Source: Clitopilus passeckerianus
Lineage: Eukaryota > Basidiomycota > Agaricomycetes > Agaricales > Entolomataceae
Assembly (NCBI GenBank): GCA_944990035.1
Contig: CALYLX010000116.1
Location: 744,001 to 808,000, forward strand
DNA length: 64,000 nucleotides
Direction: 5' to 3'
Positions 39,501-51,756 of this stretch are shown one piece after another; within the stretch, counting starts at the first letter, position 1; each line of letters begins with the position of its first letter. A program made the translations under genes and the position numbers. Under the pieces are notes generated by a model. That model had not been told where the DNA came from and did not search any database. It worked only from the letters and a program-made list of their open reading frames with translations.

Positions 39501-39695
39501 CAGGATGATGTTTTGATAGTATTCCATAAATGGCTGTTATTCGGTCAACCCGTTCGTTGGTCCTCATTTTAATCTGATACTTACTCACGTCACGGTTGAA
39601 TCTCAGATCTGACAAAAAGGGATTGTAATGAATTGCTGAAAAGAAGAAAAGGACTGTTCACGCTCCTGGACGTACTCCCGGCTTTTAATTCGCCA
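36526..39695. other. Long gene-poor interval, 3.2 kb
   Basis: I see no supportable gene. The longest open stretches are about 140 codons (for example plus 38849-39271) without family motifs or plausible splice continuation. Two GC-rich palindromic sites occur near 36581-36590 and 36709-36717, and an 11 bp direct duplication (GTTCCTGCTGG-like) at about 37330-37350. A poly-T run lies near 38022. The right part should be the extended promoter of the C2H2 regulator. A degraded mobile element cannot be excluded by eye. Confidence 0.45.
39628..39639 (+). promoter_or_regulatory. Possible minimal upstream ORF in the C2H2 gene leader
   Basis: ATG AAT TGC TGA lies 57 bp before the chosen start codon at 39696, in another frame. 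If transcribed, this three-codon uORF could reduce translation of the main frame. Transcript start is unknown. Confidence 0.3.
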
Positions 39696-41610
39696 ATGCT
39701 CTCTCAACCTCCCCCCGAGCTCCATATACCAAAATACGTGTCGAGCACGGCGGCCAACTTCTTGACTCGACCTAAGCTCACCGCTGCTACCTTCGGCGAA
39801 GAAGACATCTCGAGGTTCAGGTCATCCTCTCCCGTGGTCCTGGACAGCGATTTCTCCGCCCAGGCCTCGTACCATTATGGTGATTGTGGACCTCAATCGT
39901 TCGATTCACCCATCTCTCCGAGCGACATGTACGAAGGCCACCCGCTCTCAGATTCCTATACCTACTCGTCGAACCACTATGCCACCGCCACTGCTCCAGG
40001 CATGACCACTTCCCGAACAACAAGATCTTTCATGGATGGCTCCTCATCCCCCGAGGAAATTCATCCCTCGTCATTACCACAGTCGACATTCTACCACTCA
40101 TCGGATGAACCTTTCAATCCGAACGCTGGAAATATTCCAAGATCCTACTCCCGTGATTCAGTCGTAGAGGCTTGCTCTGCTGGCAATGCTTCGCATCCAC
40201 AAAACTCTTACCTAGACCAACGTCGTATGTCCGAGCCAGCTGTTCTTGGTCCACAAAATTCTTACGTTGCAGGCTCAACCGCAACAACGACGGCACCTAC
40301 CTCTGATGTGAATCAGTCTTTCGGTTATAACCCACAGACCGATGATACCCCTCGTGCTTCCGCCTTTGTTCCATCCCTCCATCGAGGAGTCAGTATGGGC
40401 TCGCTTCGTGACCCACGATCGCAATGGCTATATTCATCGCCTCCCAGACCCGACTATGCTAGGATATGGAGGGAGAAGCACGAAGAGACCGGTCGCAACT
40501 ACGTTAGTGAAGATGGCTTCGATGGCCCGATATCACCCTTGCAGGCCGACTTCAGTGGAGGCATGCCCTTCCCATCGACGGGCATTGACCATTACGGACC
40601 CTCACCACCGAACACAGGGACGTCGACGTCTTCAGCACCTCTACTAAGCCCCACATCACCCACGTTCCAGCATGATGACCTTGCTCGCCTAAGGACCCAA
40701 GCGGGAAAACTTATGCCTTCGTCGCACTACCTGGAAACTCGGTCAAGAAGCGACCCCGCCGCCGCTATGATGAGATTGAGCGCCTTTACCGTTGTTCTTG
40801 GCCAGATTGCACGAAGTCTTACGGCACTCTTAACCACTTGAATGCACATGTCACTATGCAAAAACACGGCTCTAAGCGGAGTCCAAGTGGTAAGTTCGAT
40901 CCCACAACTGATCAAGCATAGAGCATTCTCTAAAAGTGATTTTTCCAGAATTCAAAGAGATGCGTAAGCAATGGCGCAAACAAAAGAAGGACCAGGAGGG
41001 TCCCGCTCCACCCACCACCCGTCGAGAAAATCTAAGCGACAGCTCATCTGGGCGTTACGAGCACAATGGACGGCATGCCCCACCATCAGGCTATTCGAGG
41101 CAAGCCACACAATTTGGCGCACTCCCGGTGCCCGTGGCGAACTCTGGTAACGGCGGGAGATACGGTATCGCCCCGCCAACGCTTTATCGAAGCTCTTCTG
41201 ACAGAGACTCTGAACTCACGGTGCATGGTTCTCAACTCAGACACCGAGCAGAGCTCGGAGGCACACCCGCATCGTGGCATGCAACCTCCTCTCGAACAAA
41301 CACATTCGACGATTACATGGCTTCATCATTACCTTCCAACAATTTCTCGCATCACGGCATGTCTAACAGAGAACTGGCGGGTCATCTTTCTGTTCGCCCA
41401 GCGTCGCCTTCAACTACGTCGAACTTGAGTCGGCTCCCGCCGGATAGCACCTTGCTCACACCACTACCTGGATTCCACCATCAAGAATCAATACCTCATT
41501 TAATGCAGGTGAAGCTTGGTTACGAGTATGATATCTTCCATGAAGATAATACCGGTCGGCCAGGATCTGGTCATCGGAACGCCGGTCACAGCGGCGGGGA
41601 TGAGTATTGA
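39696..41610 (+). CDS. C2H2 zinc-finger transcription factor, Con7-like
   Basis: A probable nuclear regulator similar to the ascomycete Con7 family, which controls morphogenesis and wall genes. The ATG at 39696 starts MLSQPPPELHIPKYVS. About 350 Ser/Pro/Tyr-rich residues follow. The conserved core is KKRPRRRYDEIERLYRC, then SWPDCTKSYGTLNHLNAH and VTMQKHGSKRSPSEFKEMRK. This gives a C2H2 finger (C-x4-C-x12-H-x5-H) flanked by the family-specific RRRYDEIER and FKE(M/I)RKQWR blocks. The finger lies in a different frame from the N-terminus: at about 40745-40746 one A seems to be missing (SRS versus SKKRP). Without it the protein ends before the finger. One intron follows SKRSPS (starting about 40891). 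The tail runs to TGA at 41608-41610. Con7 similarity is from recalled family motifs. Confidence 0.85.
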
Positions 41611-43858
41611 ATTTTCTTTTATTGTAACAGCGCATGGAGGCATTCTCCGTCGCATGATCGGCTTTCCTCTTTTTCGATTACTTCGCTTTCGTTCATACTT
41701 GTATCTTCGTTTATTTGCCACATACTTTTGGCTAATTCTTTGCACATAATTTTCTACTGCTTTCTTCCTACAATGCACTATAGTTTTGTTACAGTAATGC
41801 GTCCCGGATTGGCTTTCGTGCTATCGTACTACTCATCTATTTCAAATCACATAATAGCACGCCTGGATCACTTCATTGTATCATATACAAGCCACACTAT
41901 ACCTTCGTACCCTTGCAACCTCTGTCATCGTCCCGCCTGCCAAAGAGATTTATCACGCCTTTCAACCATCTAGATGGAGCTCCATCATCTCCTTGAAACA
42001 AGAATTTGAAAGTCTCCTCTGTCCCTTTCAGACTTCCTTTGAGTATCCCGTTGCCATTCGAAAATTCATGTCATCAAGACGCTCAGACGTCGAAGCTTGC
42101 ATACCAGCGTGGGCGATTCAGGAGGTCGCAACAGGCCACAAATGTGAAAATGTCATAAGTCTGGCAGGGTAATCCTACAAACAGATCCACTCGGCAGTGA
42201 CTCGGCATTGATATGCAGTCCAAATGGAGCCGGAGAAGCATCGCATATCTTTGTTTGTACACATTTTTGACGCGTCCCCTAATTCGCGGGGTTCCCTTAA
42301 GCGCCATGTTACTACAATAGAGATGACGGCTTCCTTTCGGCGTCCTCGCCAGATATCCCGGAACTGGGTGAAAACATCCCTCTTCTATCAAATAACTGTG
42401 TCAACTTTACCCCGACAAACGATTGCTGTGTCCTTGACTTTCGCATACGTCCTCCCGTGATATGTATCTAGACGAAACTGAAACGTATGTGCTTCGAAGT
42501 CTTATTTTCACTGAGCGCCTGCGTCCCTGCATACGGCTTGACATGCCTCTTTCCGATCCTCTCGCGACTCAAGAGCGCAATTACGACAACAGTAAGGTTC
42601 CGAAAGGTTATGTATACTCATGGCATTGACACGCGTCAGTCACATCCGAATAACGGTGACGGAAAGAAGATATCGCCCATCATGTGGCATATTCAAGAAC
42701 AAACTTCTTTGGTGAATGGCGTCGAGTGGGTTGATAGGATCGTCCATCATCTCCAATTGGAAAGCCAAACAAAGATCCCATATTGAATTTGACGGACCGC
42801 CTGGGCTTCTGCCACGTTGAGATTGTGGAGGGCAAGAAGCCTCTCGGACTTCTCAGGATATTCGAGTGTCGATTCGGCGTCATGCAGCCTATTTGAGTCC
42901 GGAAAACACCCCACTCCGCAATCTGAATAGATGTGGATGATCACACATGGAGTTGTATAATCAAACTTCTTTTTCCTGAGCCTTTCACGCACTCCGATCG
43001 CTTGGTGCTTTTGCTGATGTTATTCAACCGCTTGCTGCGTCCCATGATTCGTATCCCCTTTCGACTACAAGATTGGGGTTCTGTCATGGTTGAACTTTAG
43101 CGATATCTTGAAAGAACGCTTGAATTCTTGGAAGCATCCTACGCGAAGAAATTAATAGAGTTACGCGGGAATATAATGCGACAAATTTGACTCACCTGCC
43201 GCAATACAAAGGAGTGGAATACAAGGAAGCAGTACGGAACCCTCGTCTTGTGATGCGAAATCCGATGCGGTGGCGCAAAACCTCCCGCAAACCAGATTTA
43301 TAGAGAGAAATCCAAACATTTATATGTATACGCTAGTCCAATGCGTGTAGTGAGAGCTCGATACCGACTCAACTTTCCTCGTCGTAGCAGTGAAAGCCGA
43401 GTTGGAGAGAATTAAGCAACGCACAGTCGACTGACGTTTGACGGTATGTGAGATAGTCCTATTTTAGCTATTTGAGGTGACCCTTAGAGGGACTGTTTGC
43501 AGTCCTCTCTCTCTGGGAAAAGGGTTCAATATTCTCGGCACAACGAAGAGTACGAGAGCAAATAATCTGTTGTGATGTGGTGGCCGGTTAGCCGGAAGTT
43601 GCAGGGCCAGACAAATCTTCATCTCGCTATGCTCACCCTTATCGAAAGCATTCGACCAAGGGGTCAGTACGAGAGATGTGTCCTTTTCTAGCTTTGGGGT
43701 GGTGGTGAGGTGGGGTCAAGGCCTCGTGCGGCGCCTCGACGGAGACCCATTTGGCAAATCACCTGAACGCCTTGATCATGACGCACGACGATTATAGCTG
43801 CGGTGTCAAAAGCGAGTCCCTCAGATATCAACTTTCTTCACAACACATACGATACACC
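41611..43858. other. Gene-poor interval, 2.2 kb
   Basis: No gene is supported. Open stretches up to about 100 codons (plus 41876-42172, plus 42487-42786, minus 42747-42992) carry no motif I recognise and do not extend through plausible splice sites. The left part should be the 3' UTR of the C2H2 gene and the right part the promoter of the F-box gene. Confidence 0.4.
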
Positions 43859-46134
43859 ATGCCACAGCTCAAGGACTTACCGCTTGAGATCTGTATAGAT
43901 AACCTTCTGCCATGCATGGAGGTGAAGGACATTCTCCATCTGGGTTGCACAGACAAGGCAGGATTCTTGATATGATCACAGTCGCTTCGTTCAACTCACA
44001 CCTGATTCTCAGTCCTTTGCGACCATCTGCTCTGACGAGACGTTCTGGAAACGCAGACTTCAGGCTGATTTTAACTTCAGTGGAGCTGGAACTGCCAGAG
44101 ATTCTGGTTGGCGGTTAATCTACCGAGGACTGTACAATCCAAAAGGTGAGCTAGGCTACTTTTGGCATGCGGAACCTGTGGTACTACCACCGTCGTCATA
44201 TTTTAGTCTATGTTTGGGGGTATGTTCTCGTAGATCGTTGAAGATCTTCCACTGAATCTTCGAACAGACAACGAGAGAATGGGCGTCTTGGCCTTTCCCG
44301 ATTCCCAAAATCTTTCAGTAAGCGCGGCGTCCCTTTCCCCACGCGTCTTCGCATCCCCAAAGCACGTATTGTCAACCTGATAGCCGGTGGAATGCAAGTA
44401 CATGATCAAGGATAGGAGGGTACACCTGACTCACCACATTCCTCCAGGTCATTCCATGCACTTGATTCGGAAGGGAACATCCATGTCTGGGGTAGGTCCA
44501 ACCCTGATCTTAATCAGGGAAGCTGGTTTGTTCATGAAAATAACAGGGACTTTGGACGGCAGTATAGGTTATCTCAGAAGTGACGGCTATTCGGAGCCTG
44601 GGAACCCTGCTGCAACTCCGTTAAAGTTGGAGATGCCAGCGCCGACCCGAGCAATCAGGTATGTTATACATTTTGGGTAGATTATACTTTCCAAAGCCGG
44701 GATCTCACGTTTTCGTTGAAGTTGTGGTCGGCTCCATGCTTCTTCCCTTGACGCACGGAATCAAATATGGACATTCCTTAGTTGGGGCCGGCCCTTCTGT
44801 TTGCAACCAGAGTTCTTCACTGGGGAGAACATGCAACCTATCCAGATCGAATGTGGCTGGACCTTCTCCTCGGTTCTCACGAAATCTGGAGATGTCTTCG
44901 TTTGGTGGCCATTCAACGAGGCTATGAATACAATTATTTCGCAGAAGAATGCCGAGTTTGATACTGCTGGCGACAAGAAAGCGGTCCCTCGGGACGGAGT
45001 CATTCCCTGTGTAACGTGGACGATCGATTCGAACCCTTTGTTATTGCCACCTATCCCGGACCTGCCGGCATACCATGTTACGGAAGAAGATGACAGCACG
45101 CCTTGTTTGGTCAAGATTGCCGGCCTAGATGGCCACCTAATTGGGCTCACTGACAAGGGCCATGTTCTCAAGTTCGGGGCATTGGAAGATGCACAATCGG
45201 CGCGTCAAGGCCGATGGACCTACGTGAGGCTCTCTTCTAACACGGCAAAGGCACTTTTTTCTGATCATCGAGTGGTAGTTGCCAGAGTTCAGTGAGGTTT
45301 CTCGTATCCAGAACGCATTCAGGCAGAAGCAACTACAGATACCCCAGAACCTACTGATTAGCCACGTAAGGGGTCGTCGAGTCGGACTGTCGTTATATTT
45401 TGCAGCACTCACGATCATATGCATCTACAGATTTCCGGCAATTTCCACACATTTATGGCATACTCTACTGGGGATAATTCTGTGGTGCTTATGGGTGATA
45501 CCGAAACGAACGAGGATTCTGTACCAAAGGTCATTCCTGAGCTTCAGTACAAGTCAGTGATCTCTGTCGTTCTCGGTGATTATCACAAAGTCGCCTTGAC
45601 TTCGACTGGCAAAGTTCTCACTTGGGGCGGATATCAGGAGGGAGCACTTGGTCTTGGAGATCCAACCACGCTTCCTCCTGGGAGCCCTGGCGGGTTTGCT
45701 TCGGAGCAACAAAGATTGCGAGCAGCTGAGACTTCTAGGGGTGACCCCCCAGCAGTAGAGACGCCTGCCGAGGTTGCCTTCAGCCACGATACCAAGAAGG
45801 CCAGAGAAACGTTCTGTTTCTCTATAGCCGCAGCTGGCTGGCACAGTGGTGCTCTCGTGATCGACCTCGAGGTGAGTCTGTGTTGAATTGAATCAGGGCT
45901 GAATCACATTGTTGAACGCATTATCAGGACGGCGGGGCTGATGCGGAGGACGAATATGAATACGAGAGTGAGGATGAATATCCCGATCAGAATTGGCCGC
46001 ATGGTCGTACCCGACGATTGCCACCCCATACACATGGGCCCATTGGAATCAATCCTACCGGGATACCTCAGCCGTTCGGGGCGTTTCGAATCGGGTACGC
46101 AGGACGAGGTGCAGGACGGGGTCAGGGTGCTTAG
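43859..46134 (+). CDS. F-box protein with RCC1-type repeats (Saf1-like)
   Basis: A likely substrate receptor of an SCF ubiquitin ligase, like yeast Saf1. The ATG at 43859 starts MPQLKDLPLEICIDNLLPCM, an F-box continuing into VKDILHLGCTDKSFATIC. An in-frame ATG at 43778 is an alternative start. RCC1-like blades follow: VYVWGQRENGRLG, AGGMSFHALDSEGNIHVWG, CGWTFSSVLTKSGDVFVWW and HKVALTSTGKVLTWGGYQEG. The tail is acidic, then Gly/Arg-rich (GYAGRGAGRGQGA), ending at TAG 46132-46134. About nine introns are inferred. Two of them (43958-44012 and 44394-44447) start with GC rather than GT, and both keep the frame exactly. No frame break is needed. The domain pairing is clear; the substrate is unknown. 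Confidence 0.9.
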
Positions 46135-46289
46135 TAGACCAACCGACCCCTACCCCCAGGCTCATTTGGCGCTGCGTAGATGATGGACATTTTGGATTTA
46201 TACTTGAACTAAGATTTGATTATCGATTATCTTTAGAAATGCCTATTGATGTATGTAAACTACCGCTATTTTTGACAAACTTGGCAATA

Positions 46290-48449
46290 TCATTTGAATC
46301 TCGTCAGGATATTGCGAAGCGGAACTGGCATGCGACTTTTAGATACCACTTGTGCCGCCTGTGGCTCACTGGTAGCCCGCTTGAACGTCATTTCGTTCAT
46401 GGTCCAGCGAGTGCTATGCGAAGTCTTTGATACAACGGGAGAATCCGAAGATCTATTTTCTTTGTTTGAATCCGAGAATTTGGGCAAGCGACTTAACGAA
46501 AGGGGTGTCAACTTGCGTCCGGTGGCCATACTATGTCGGATTGGGTTGGGCGTCACAACTGGGATATCGATGAACAAGTTGGCCTTCGCAGACGAGGGTT
46601 CGTGAACCATTTGGGCGGGACGCAATTGAACCGATAATGGGCGACTGCTTGGGGCTTTTTTGGTCTCTCTGGTAGTGTTATCCGCGGAACTGGGGGCATG
46701 AGATCTGTGGCAGGCAATTCACGTAGGTTATCGGAAACGATCTTAGAGCCCCCATAAATAGGGCGTGTACGTAGTGGTCTGTCAAGCTGAGAAGCATGGG
46801 ATGCAATGATAGGCTGGGGTGGCAATGAAATCTCTTCTGGAATTGAGGGCTTAGGTCTTGCTGCCGCTTCTTCCGTTTTCGTCGGCAGAGAGGCAAACCT
46901 GACACTCTTGTTGTTCTTCAGGATTCCGCGTACATTTCTCGGAGACGAGGAGCCGCTGCCAGGTGATGAGATAGGGGTTGCTGGTAGCGGAAGGTTTGGT
47001 ACAGGCGTTTTTGGAGGCTCAGGCGAAGACATCAAAGTATGGTCTGCATCTTCTGCAGAGCCGGGTATCACGGAGCCCAGAGTAGGAGTTAACTTCGCGG
47101 GAGGGATTACAAGATCTACAGGTGCATCCAGAAGGTCGTCATGATCGGTATCAAGCCGTTGAATGATCTCGCTTGGCCGACTTCCATATTCATCGATGAG
47201 CGTAGCAGCAAAAGCCCACTCGTCCAGATCATCCTCGTCGACTTGGTCAGAAGGAGTGGCAAAACTGATTGCGGAAGTCGGTGATTCGACGCTGAGTTCA
47301 TTGCTGTTTCTCGGAGACTGGGCGGCGTACGTGCATTTGAACCTCAGATTTGCCACCATTTCGTTCAGAGTCAACGATAGATTATCCATCACATTTGGAC
47401 AGGGAAATTGGGGGCTATATGCAGTCGGAGTGCCCTTGAAAGCTGTAGGAATGCTCGGATAAGGATCAACAGTGCTTCCAATGAGCTGAATACGAAGAGG
47501 TGGGAGGTTCTTCTTTCCTCGTCGAGCCGCAAGCAGAACTGTGGTATCACCTGAGAGTGGCTCTGAGATCATGGGAGAAATGTGGCAACAAGGTTCGATG
47601 TACATTGTCAACGGCGTTGATGGCTCAGCGCTTTCTCGTTCTAGAAGGGAGGCAGAATTTTCAATATCCTCGAGTCCGTCTCGGAAGAAAGAATTGAGAT
47701 TCTGTAGCTCCACCACCATAACCTTCATATCTGGATGTAAATCGGTGGTCGGAATTTCGAACGGTTCTTTGCATGACGGTCCATCACCTTCGAATGTGTC
47801 ACTTCTGAAGAGTGGACTGAAGGAGTCGCCAATGATCTGGCGTTCTCTGTTCAGGCCCATTGTGTAGGTGCCGAAAGTAAGGGGTAACGACTTTGAATTG
47901 GTGGCTTTGGCAGATTGGAGAGCTTTCCTGAAGTCGCTAGGATGATAGAGTGAGCCGGCGGGTCGCCATATTTGGGGCTTCGTCGATTTGGGTCCCGCCC
48001 AAGGCACTTCGTCGGCTGGTTCAATACCCAAGTCTAAATGGGTTTTCTAATACGATTTGTTACAAGGCGATTTCCCATAGAAAACTCTCCTGACTTACCA
48101 CCCATCGTTTGATAAACACAGGTTCCCACAAAGACCTTGATAATCGAGATGGTGTTGGAATGGAGATGATGACGGATGAATCTTTGTCAACGGGAAGGGG
48201 TGCATTGTCTGCAAGTGTGTAAGAGCGGAGAGCCAGCAAAGGCGGAACTAGTTTTGGCCGAGGAGGGCAGGGCGGGATATCTTCATCGTCAGAATCCGCA
48301 ATTGACGAGATGGATTCATCACTGGGCGATTCTGATAGAATTTGAGGGTAGTCATCGATAGAGGTAAGGGTGAGATCCAGCGTGTCTGTGGAGTTGTTAG
48401 GAGAAAGGCGGAATCCAGTCCCATAAACCCTTTCCGCTAGACGATGCAT
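46290..48449 (-). CDS. Unrecognised Pro/Ser-rich protein with a PP1-docking-like motif
   Basis: I do not recognise the family. The chosen ATG (48449-48447) begins MHRLAERVYGTGFRLSPN; an upstream exon is possible. One intron (minus strand, GTAAGT to TTAG, about 48048-48100) joins FIKRWV to KTHLDLGIEPADEVPW. A conserved-looking N-terminal part (IWRPAGSLYHPSDFRKAL, VMVVELQNLNSFF) leads into low-complexity acidic and Pro-rich sequence. RGILKNNKSVRFASL contains KSVRF, which fits the RVxF consensus for binding protein phosphatase 1. The final 110 residues (QMVHEPSSAKANLFIDIP onward) are in another frame. One extra A at the T run 46656-46661 of the plus strand joins them. Function is unknown; a PP1 regulatory role is only a hypothesis. 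Confidence 0.75.
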
Positions 48450-49758
48450 CACCGAGTGTGGGTGAAAGGAGAAAACCTGAACTCAGCAGCGTCATTTCGA
48501 ACAGTCACCGGGATGGTGGCTGACATTCAAAGGATTCAAGAGGTTGACACCAATGGCAGGTTACACCAGGGTCAAAACGGCACGGTCATGAGATACGTAT
48601 AGGACACTGAGATTTTCCGGGCCTTTGCTGTTCGAGGACGGGAAAATCTGTGCGCGCTGAACAACAGTGTGTCCTTGTGGACCCATGTTGGGCAAAACTT
48701 CCCGGCTATGCTCTTTTACAATTTCAAATGGCCCAAAGGAGGCCATCTTAGACGTGAACATCCAGGTTGGGCATCTCTTCACAATATCAGTGCCGATCGC
48801 CAGTGGACGGTTTCAATCAGTGGAAATGAAGGGCATAGATTTCCTCTGAGATCTCAATTTCAAGCTGGTTCGCCTACCAAAAATATCTCAAAGTGAGAGA
48901 TCTTCCGCATTTTAAATCGGAATTGAGTCGTTATTTGAACCCTGAGCCGGAAGCAAAGTCGCAGAGATGAGGCCCCAATGCATCGAAATCGCCACGGAAA
49001 ATATTGGTAAATTACCCGACATTCCCGTAGTTCCTTGGTATTGAGACGTTCATTCTGTAGGACCCGCACTGCGGTTACCGTACGCAAGAATGATAAACAG
49101 AGTAACTTCAATCCAAGCGATGTATGCTCCCGGAGCAGTGGCGCACAAAAGATGTATTATTTGAAAGCCGGTTCACGGCACTTGATTTTGAGATCCCGAC
49201 CGATGGTAATGTGACTTGCTACCGACCTGTTCCTCATCGGCAGGGCTTCAGGAAGGATCTTGTAAACGCGCATTAGGCGGCTAATCCTACCGAGAGATAA
49301 GGATTGAACAGAATTTATTGCGAGCGGACCGAGAGGAAGCCTTCGAAGACAGCAGGGGGCATGGAAGATGGTGGGCGTGACCAAGGAATGCAACGCCAAG
49401 ACTCTGATCAAATGGTTCATCACCTCCGTTGAGTCGCCTTATCAGTCATGTCAGAAAACCCATGCTTTCCTGCCACTAATTTCGCCGTTCTCGTCATTGT
49501 ACCGAATGGTCCCAGATGGTTGTATGAGCCGCTCCTCATGTACGCCAGGTTCTTGGATCGGGCATAGCGACATTCTTGGCTATCATTACTACACCTTAGA
49601 CCTGATACGTCGACAACATCTCAACTTCTCTTGGAGATCCGTGCAGCAACACATGGTTCTACCTTGATAGCTGAGACAACTCGTTTCTAAGGCCTATAAG
49701 AATGAACGTCGTTTGAAGCGAACATCTCGTTGGGGTCGTCTCATCTCGTCAAGCCATC
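48450..49758. other. Divergent intergenic region, 1.3 kb
   Basis: This lies between two genes pointing away from each other. No gene is seen; the open stretches of up to 100 codons have no recognisable content. A TATAAG at 49695-49700, about 60 bp before the aminopeptidase ATG, is a plausible TATA box. Secreted peptidase genes often have long regulated promoters, but no nitrogen- or pH-response element is clear to me. Confidence 0.45.
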
Positions 49759-51182
49759 ATGAAGTTCGCTTTGACTTTCAAGTTATTGCTCTCCGCTCTA
49801 ATTCTGAGCATTCATGCTGCTCCCATCGCCCATGATGAGCTTGTTTCCAAAGCTGCTAGTGGCTTACGCCTCCTCAGCCTCTCTGAAGATGCTGACCCTG
49901 TATGGAAGACTGAAGACGAGAAGCTCGAATTGATGCGAGCTGGAGTTCACTTCGTAGGCATTTTCCCGCCTATAACATGGTCGATCTGAAGACTGACGCA
50001 ATTCAGTTTGATGTCACAGAAGTCTACGAAATCGAGCAAAAGAATGGTGTTGTCACCAAGGCAAATGCTAAACAGCTGGCGCCTGCAGCCACTTGTAAGT
50101 CTAGTTCGCTTTAGAATCGAAGGTGTTTATCGAGTCGACCTTGACCTTTCGCAGTCCCTGCTCCCTCTCATCAATCAGTGGTCAAGCCGATTCTTGCCAC
50201 CCTTTCGACCTCCAACATGCAGTCGTACTTGTCCTCCTTGACCGCATTCAACAACCGCTACTATAAGTCTTCCACTGGTGCTGATGCTAGTAACTGGATC
50301 CTGAGCACCGTCAAAGGTGTAAGTCTAGGATTATCTGGGTTACCGCATACTTATACGTTACGTTCCTAGATCATCAGCGGTCGCAGCGACATCTCCGCTT
50401 CTCAGTTTGCTCACAGCTGGGCCCAGTCTTCGGTCATCGTCAAGATCGCAGGAACTAGCGCGCAGACCCCAATTACCATCATTGGTGCCCACATGGACTC
50501 TATTAACCTTAGCAACCCTACAAGTGGACGTGCTCCCGGAGCTGACGACGACGGAACTGGCACAGTCAACTTGATTGAGGGCCTCCGGGCCCTGGTTGCC
50601 GCAGGGTTCAAACCCTCTACCCCCGTCGAGTTCCACTTCTATTCTGGTGAGGAAGGAGGCCTGCTTGGCTCTCAGGCGATTGCCACCAATTACAAGAATG
50701 CTGGAAAGAAGATCAAAGCCTTCATGGAGCTTGATATGTCTGGCTAGTGAGTTCTTAATCAAAAAAGACCGGTCGTTGGACAATCGTTAACCGTATGTGT
50801 TCAGCTTCAAGCCTGGTAGCAAAGAGGTCTTTGCTCTCGAGGCCGATTACATCGACACGGGTTTGAATACCTTCTTGAAGGCTTTGATCACCGCCTACTC
50901 GACCATTCCATGGGCCATGGATACCCCTGTGAGTAGACGCCTTTCACTGCTTTTGAGTAACAGAGCTTACCGAGCGGTCAGTGTGGCTACGCATGCTCCG
51001 ACCACGCCAGCTGGTACAAGGCAGGTTTCCCCAGCTCCTTCCCCTACGAGGCCATCACCGGACAGGACAACCCACAAATTCATAGCTCTGGCGATACCAC
51101 CAGTGTTAGTGGTTTCTCCTGGTCTCACTCTTTGGAGTTCGCCAAAATTGGTGTTGCCTTCGTGTACGAGATGGCAATTTAA
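49759..51182 (+). CDS. Secreted M28 leucyl aminopeptidase
   Basis: An extracellular zinc exopeptidase that removes N-terminal residues from peptides. The ATG at 49759 starts a signal peptide (MKFALTFKLLLSALILSIHA, cleavage probably near AAP). A propeptide follows, then the M28 domain. The metal-binding series is readable in order: GAHMDSINL (His), PGADDDGTGT (bridging Asp), YSGEEGGLLGS (catalytic and metal Glu), MELDMSGY (Asp) and ACSDHASWYKAGFP (the final His). The end is FAKIGVAFVYEMAI with TAA at 51180-51182. There are five introns, all in frame, with no break. The length of roughly 370-390 residues is normal for fungal secreted leucine aminopeptidases. Glycosylation and secretion are inferred. 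Confidence 0.94.
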
Positions 51183-51756
51183 AGCTTTGAGTCTGGATAG
51201 TCACCAAAATATATGTATTTTTTGGAGTTTCTTGTTGGCAGTTTGCTTCTGAGTCCTTCTGGGTTCGGGCCGGTAACTTCTTTGCCATTTGGTCGTTGAG
51301 TTCAATCTCCGTCGATGCATGGGTTTGTTACATAATCTGAGGTGAAAGGAGTTCTCGTCAGCTCAACCACAGTAACCTGAACCGCCGCCCACGACGCCCC
51401 GACAGACTTGCTGCATATTGCGTATACGTGCTCTGGGAAGCTAGTACTCCAGGTAAGTTTGGCTTCTTCTTGCTTCTGTCCTCTTACAGTTCTCTGCATG
51501 ATGAATACTTCACATTTATATTTGCACGTCAGTCTGAGAATCTCTTGGATGTTAACTTCGCTTTCTGATCTTCCCTCGACTATTTCCCTCGTGTTGATGA
51601 TTTAAACTGTGCTAACTACTGTCTACAGGTACCTTTTTTTCGAACGATCAGTTGGGGAGGTCTTGTAGCGCTGTGTGATTGGTGTATGGGCTTTTTCATT
51701 AGCATTGGTCTACACTTAGCTAAACTAGATGTTTTACGTAGCTGTACTGGCCTACC
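51183..51756. other. Intergenic: aminopeptidase 3' end and ELMO gene promoter
   Basis: No gene is seen in these 574 bp; short open frames lack recognisable content. CT-rich segments around 51440-51600 could be leader or promoter sequence of the gene starting at 51757. Confidence 0.4.

Noticed and set aside
42680..42992. Overlapping minus-strand open frames of 67-81 codons
   Set aside because: The composition is unremarkable, the two frames contradict each other, and no intron arrangement gives a longer protein.
44385..44450. An apparent frame break in the F-box/RCC1 gene
   Set aside because: It disappears when the intron is taken to start with GC at 44394 (GCAAGT donor), which keeps GGMSFHALD in frame.
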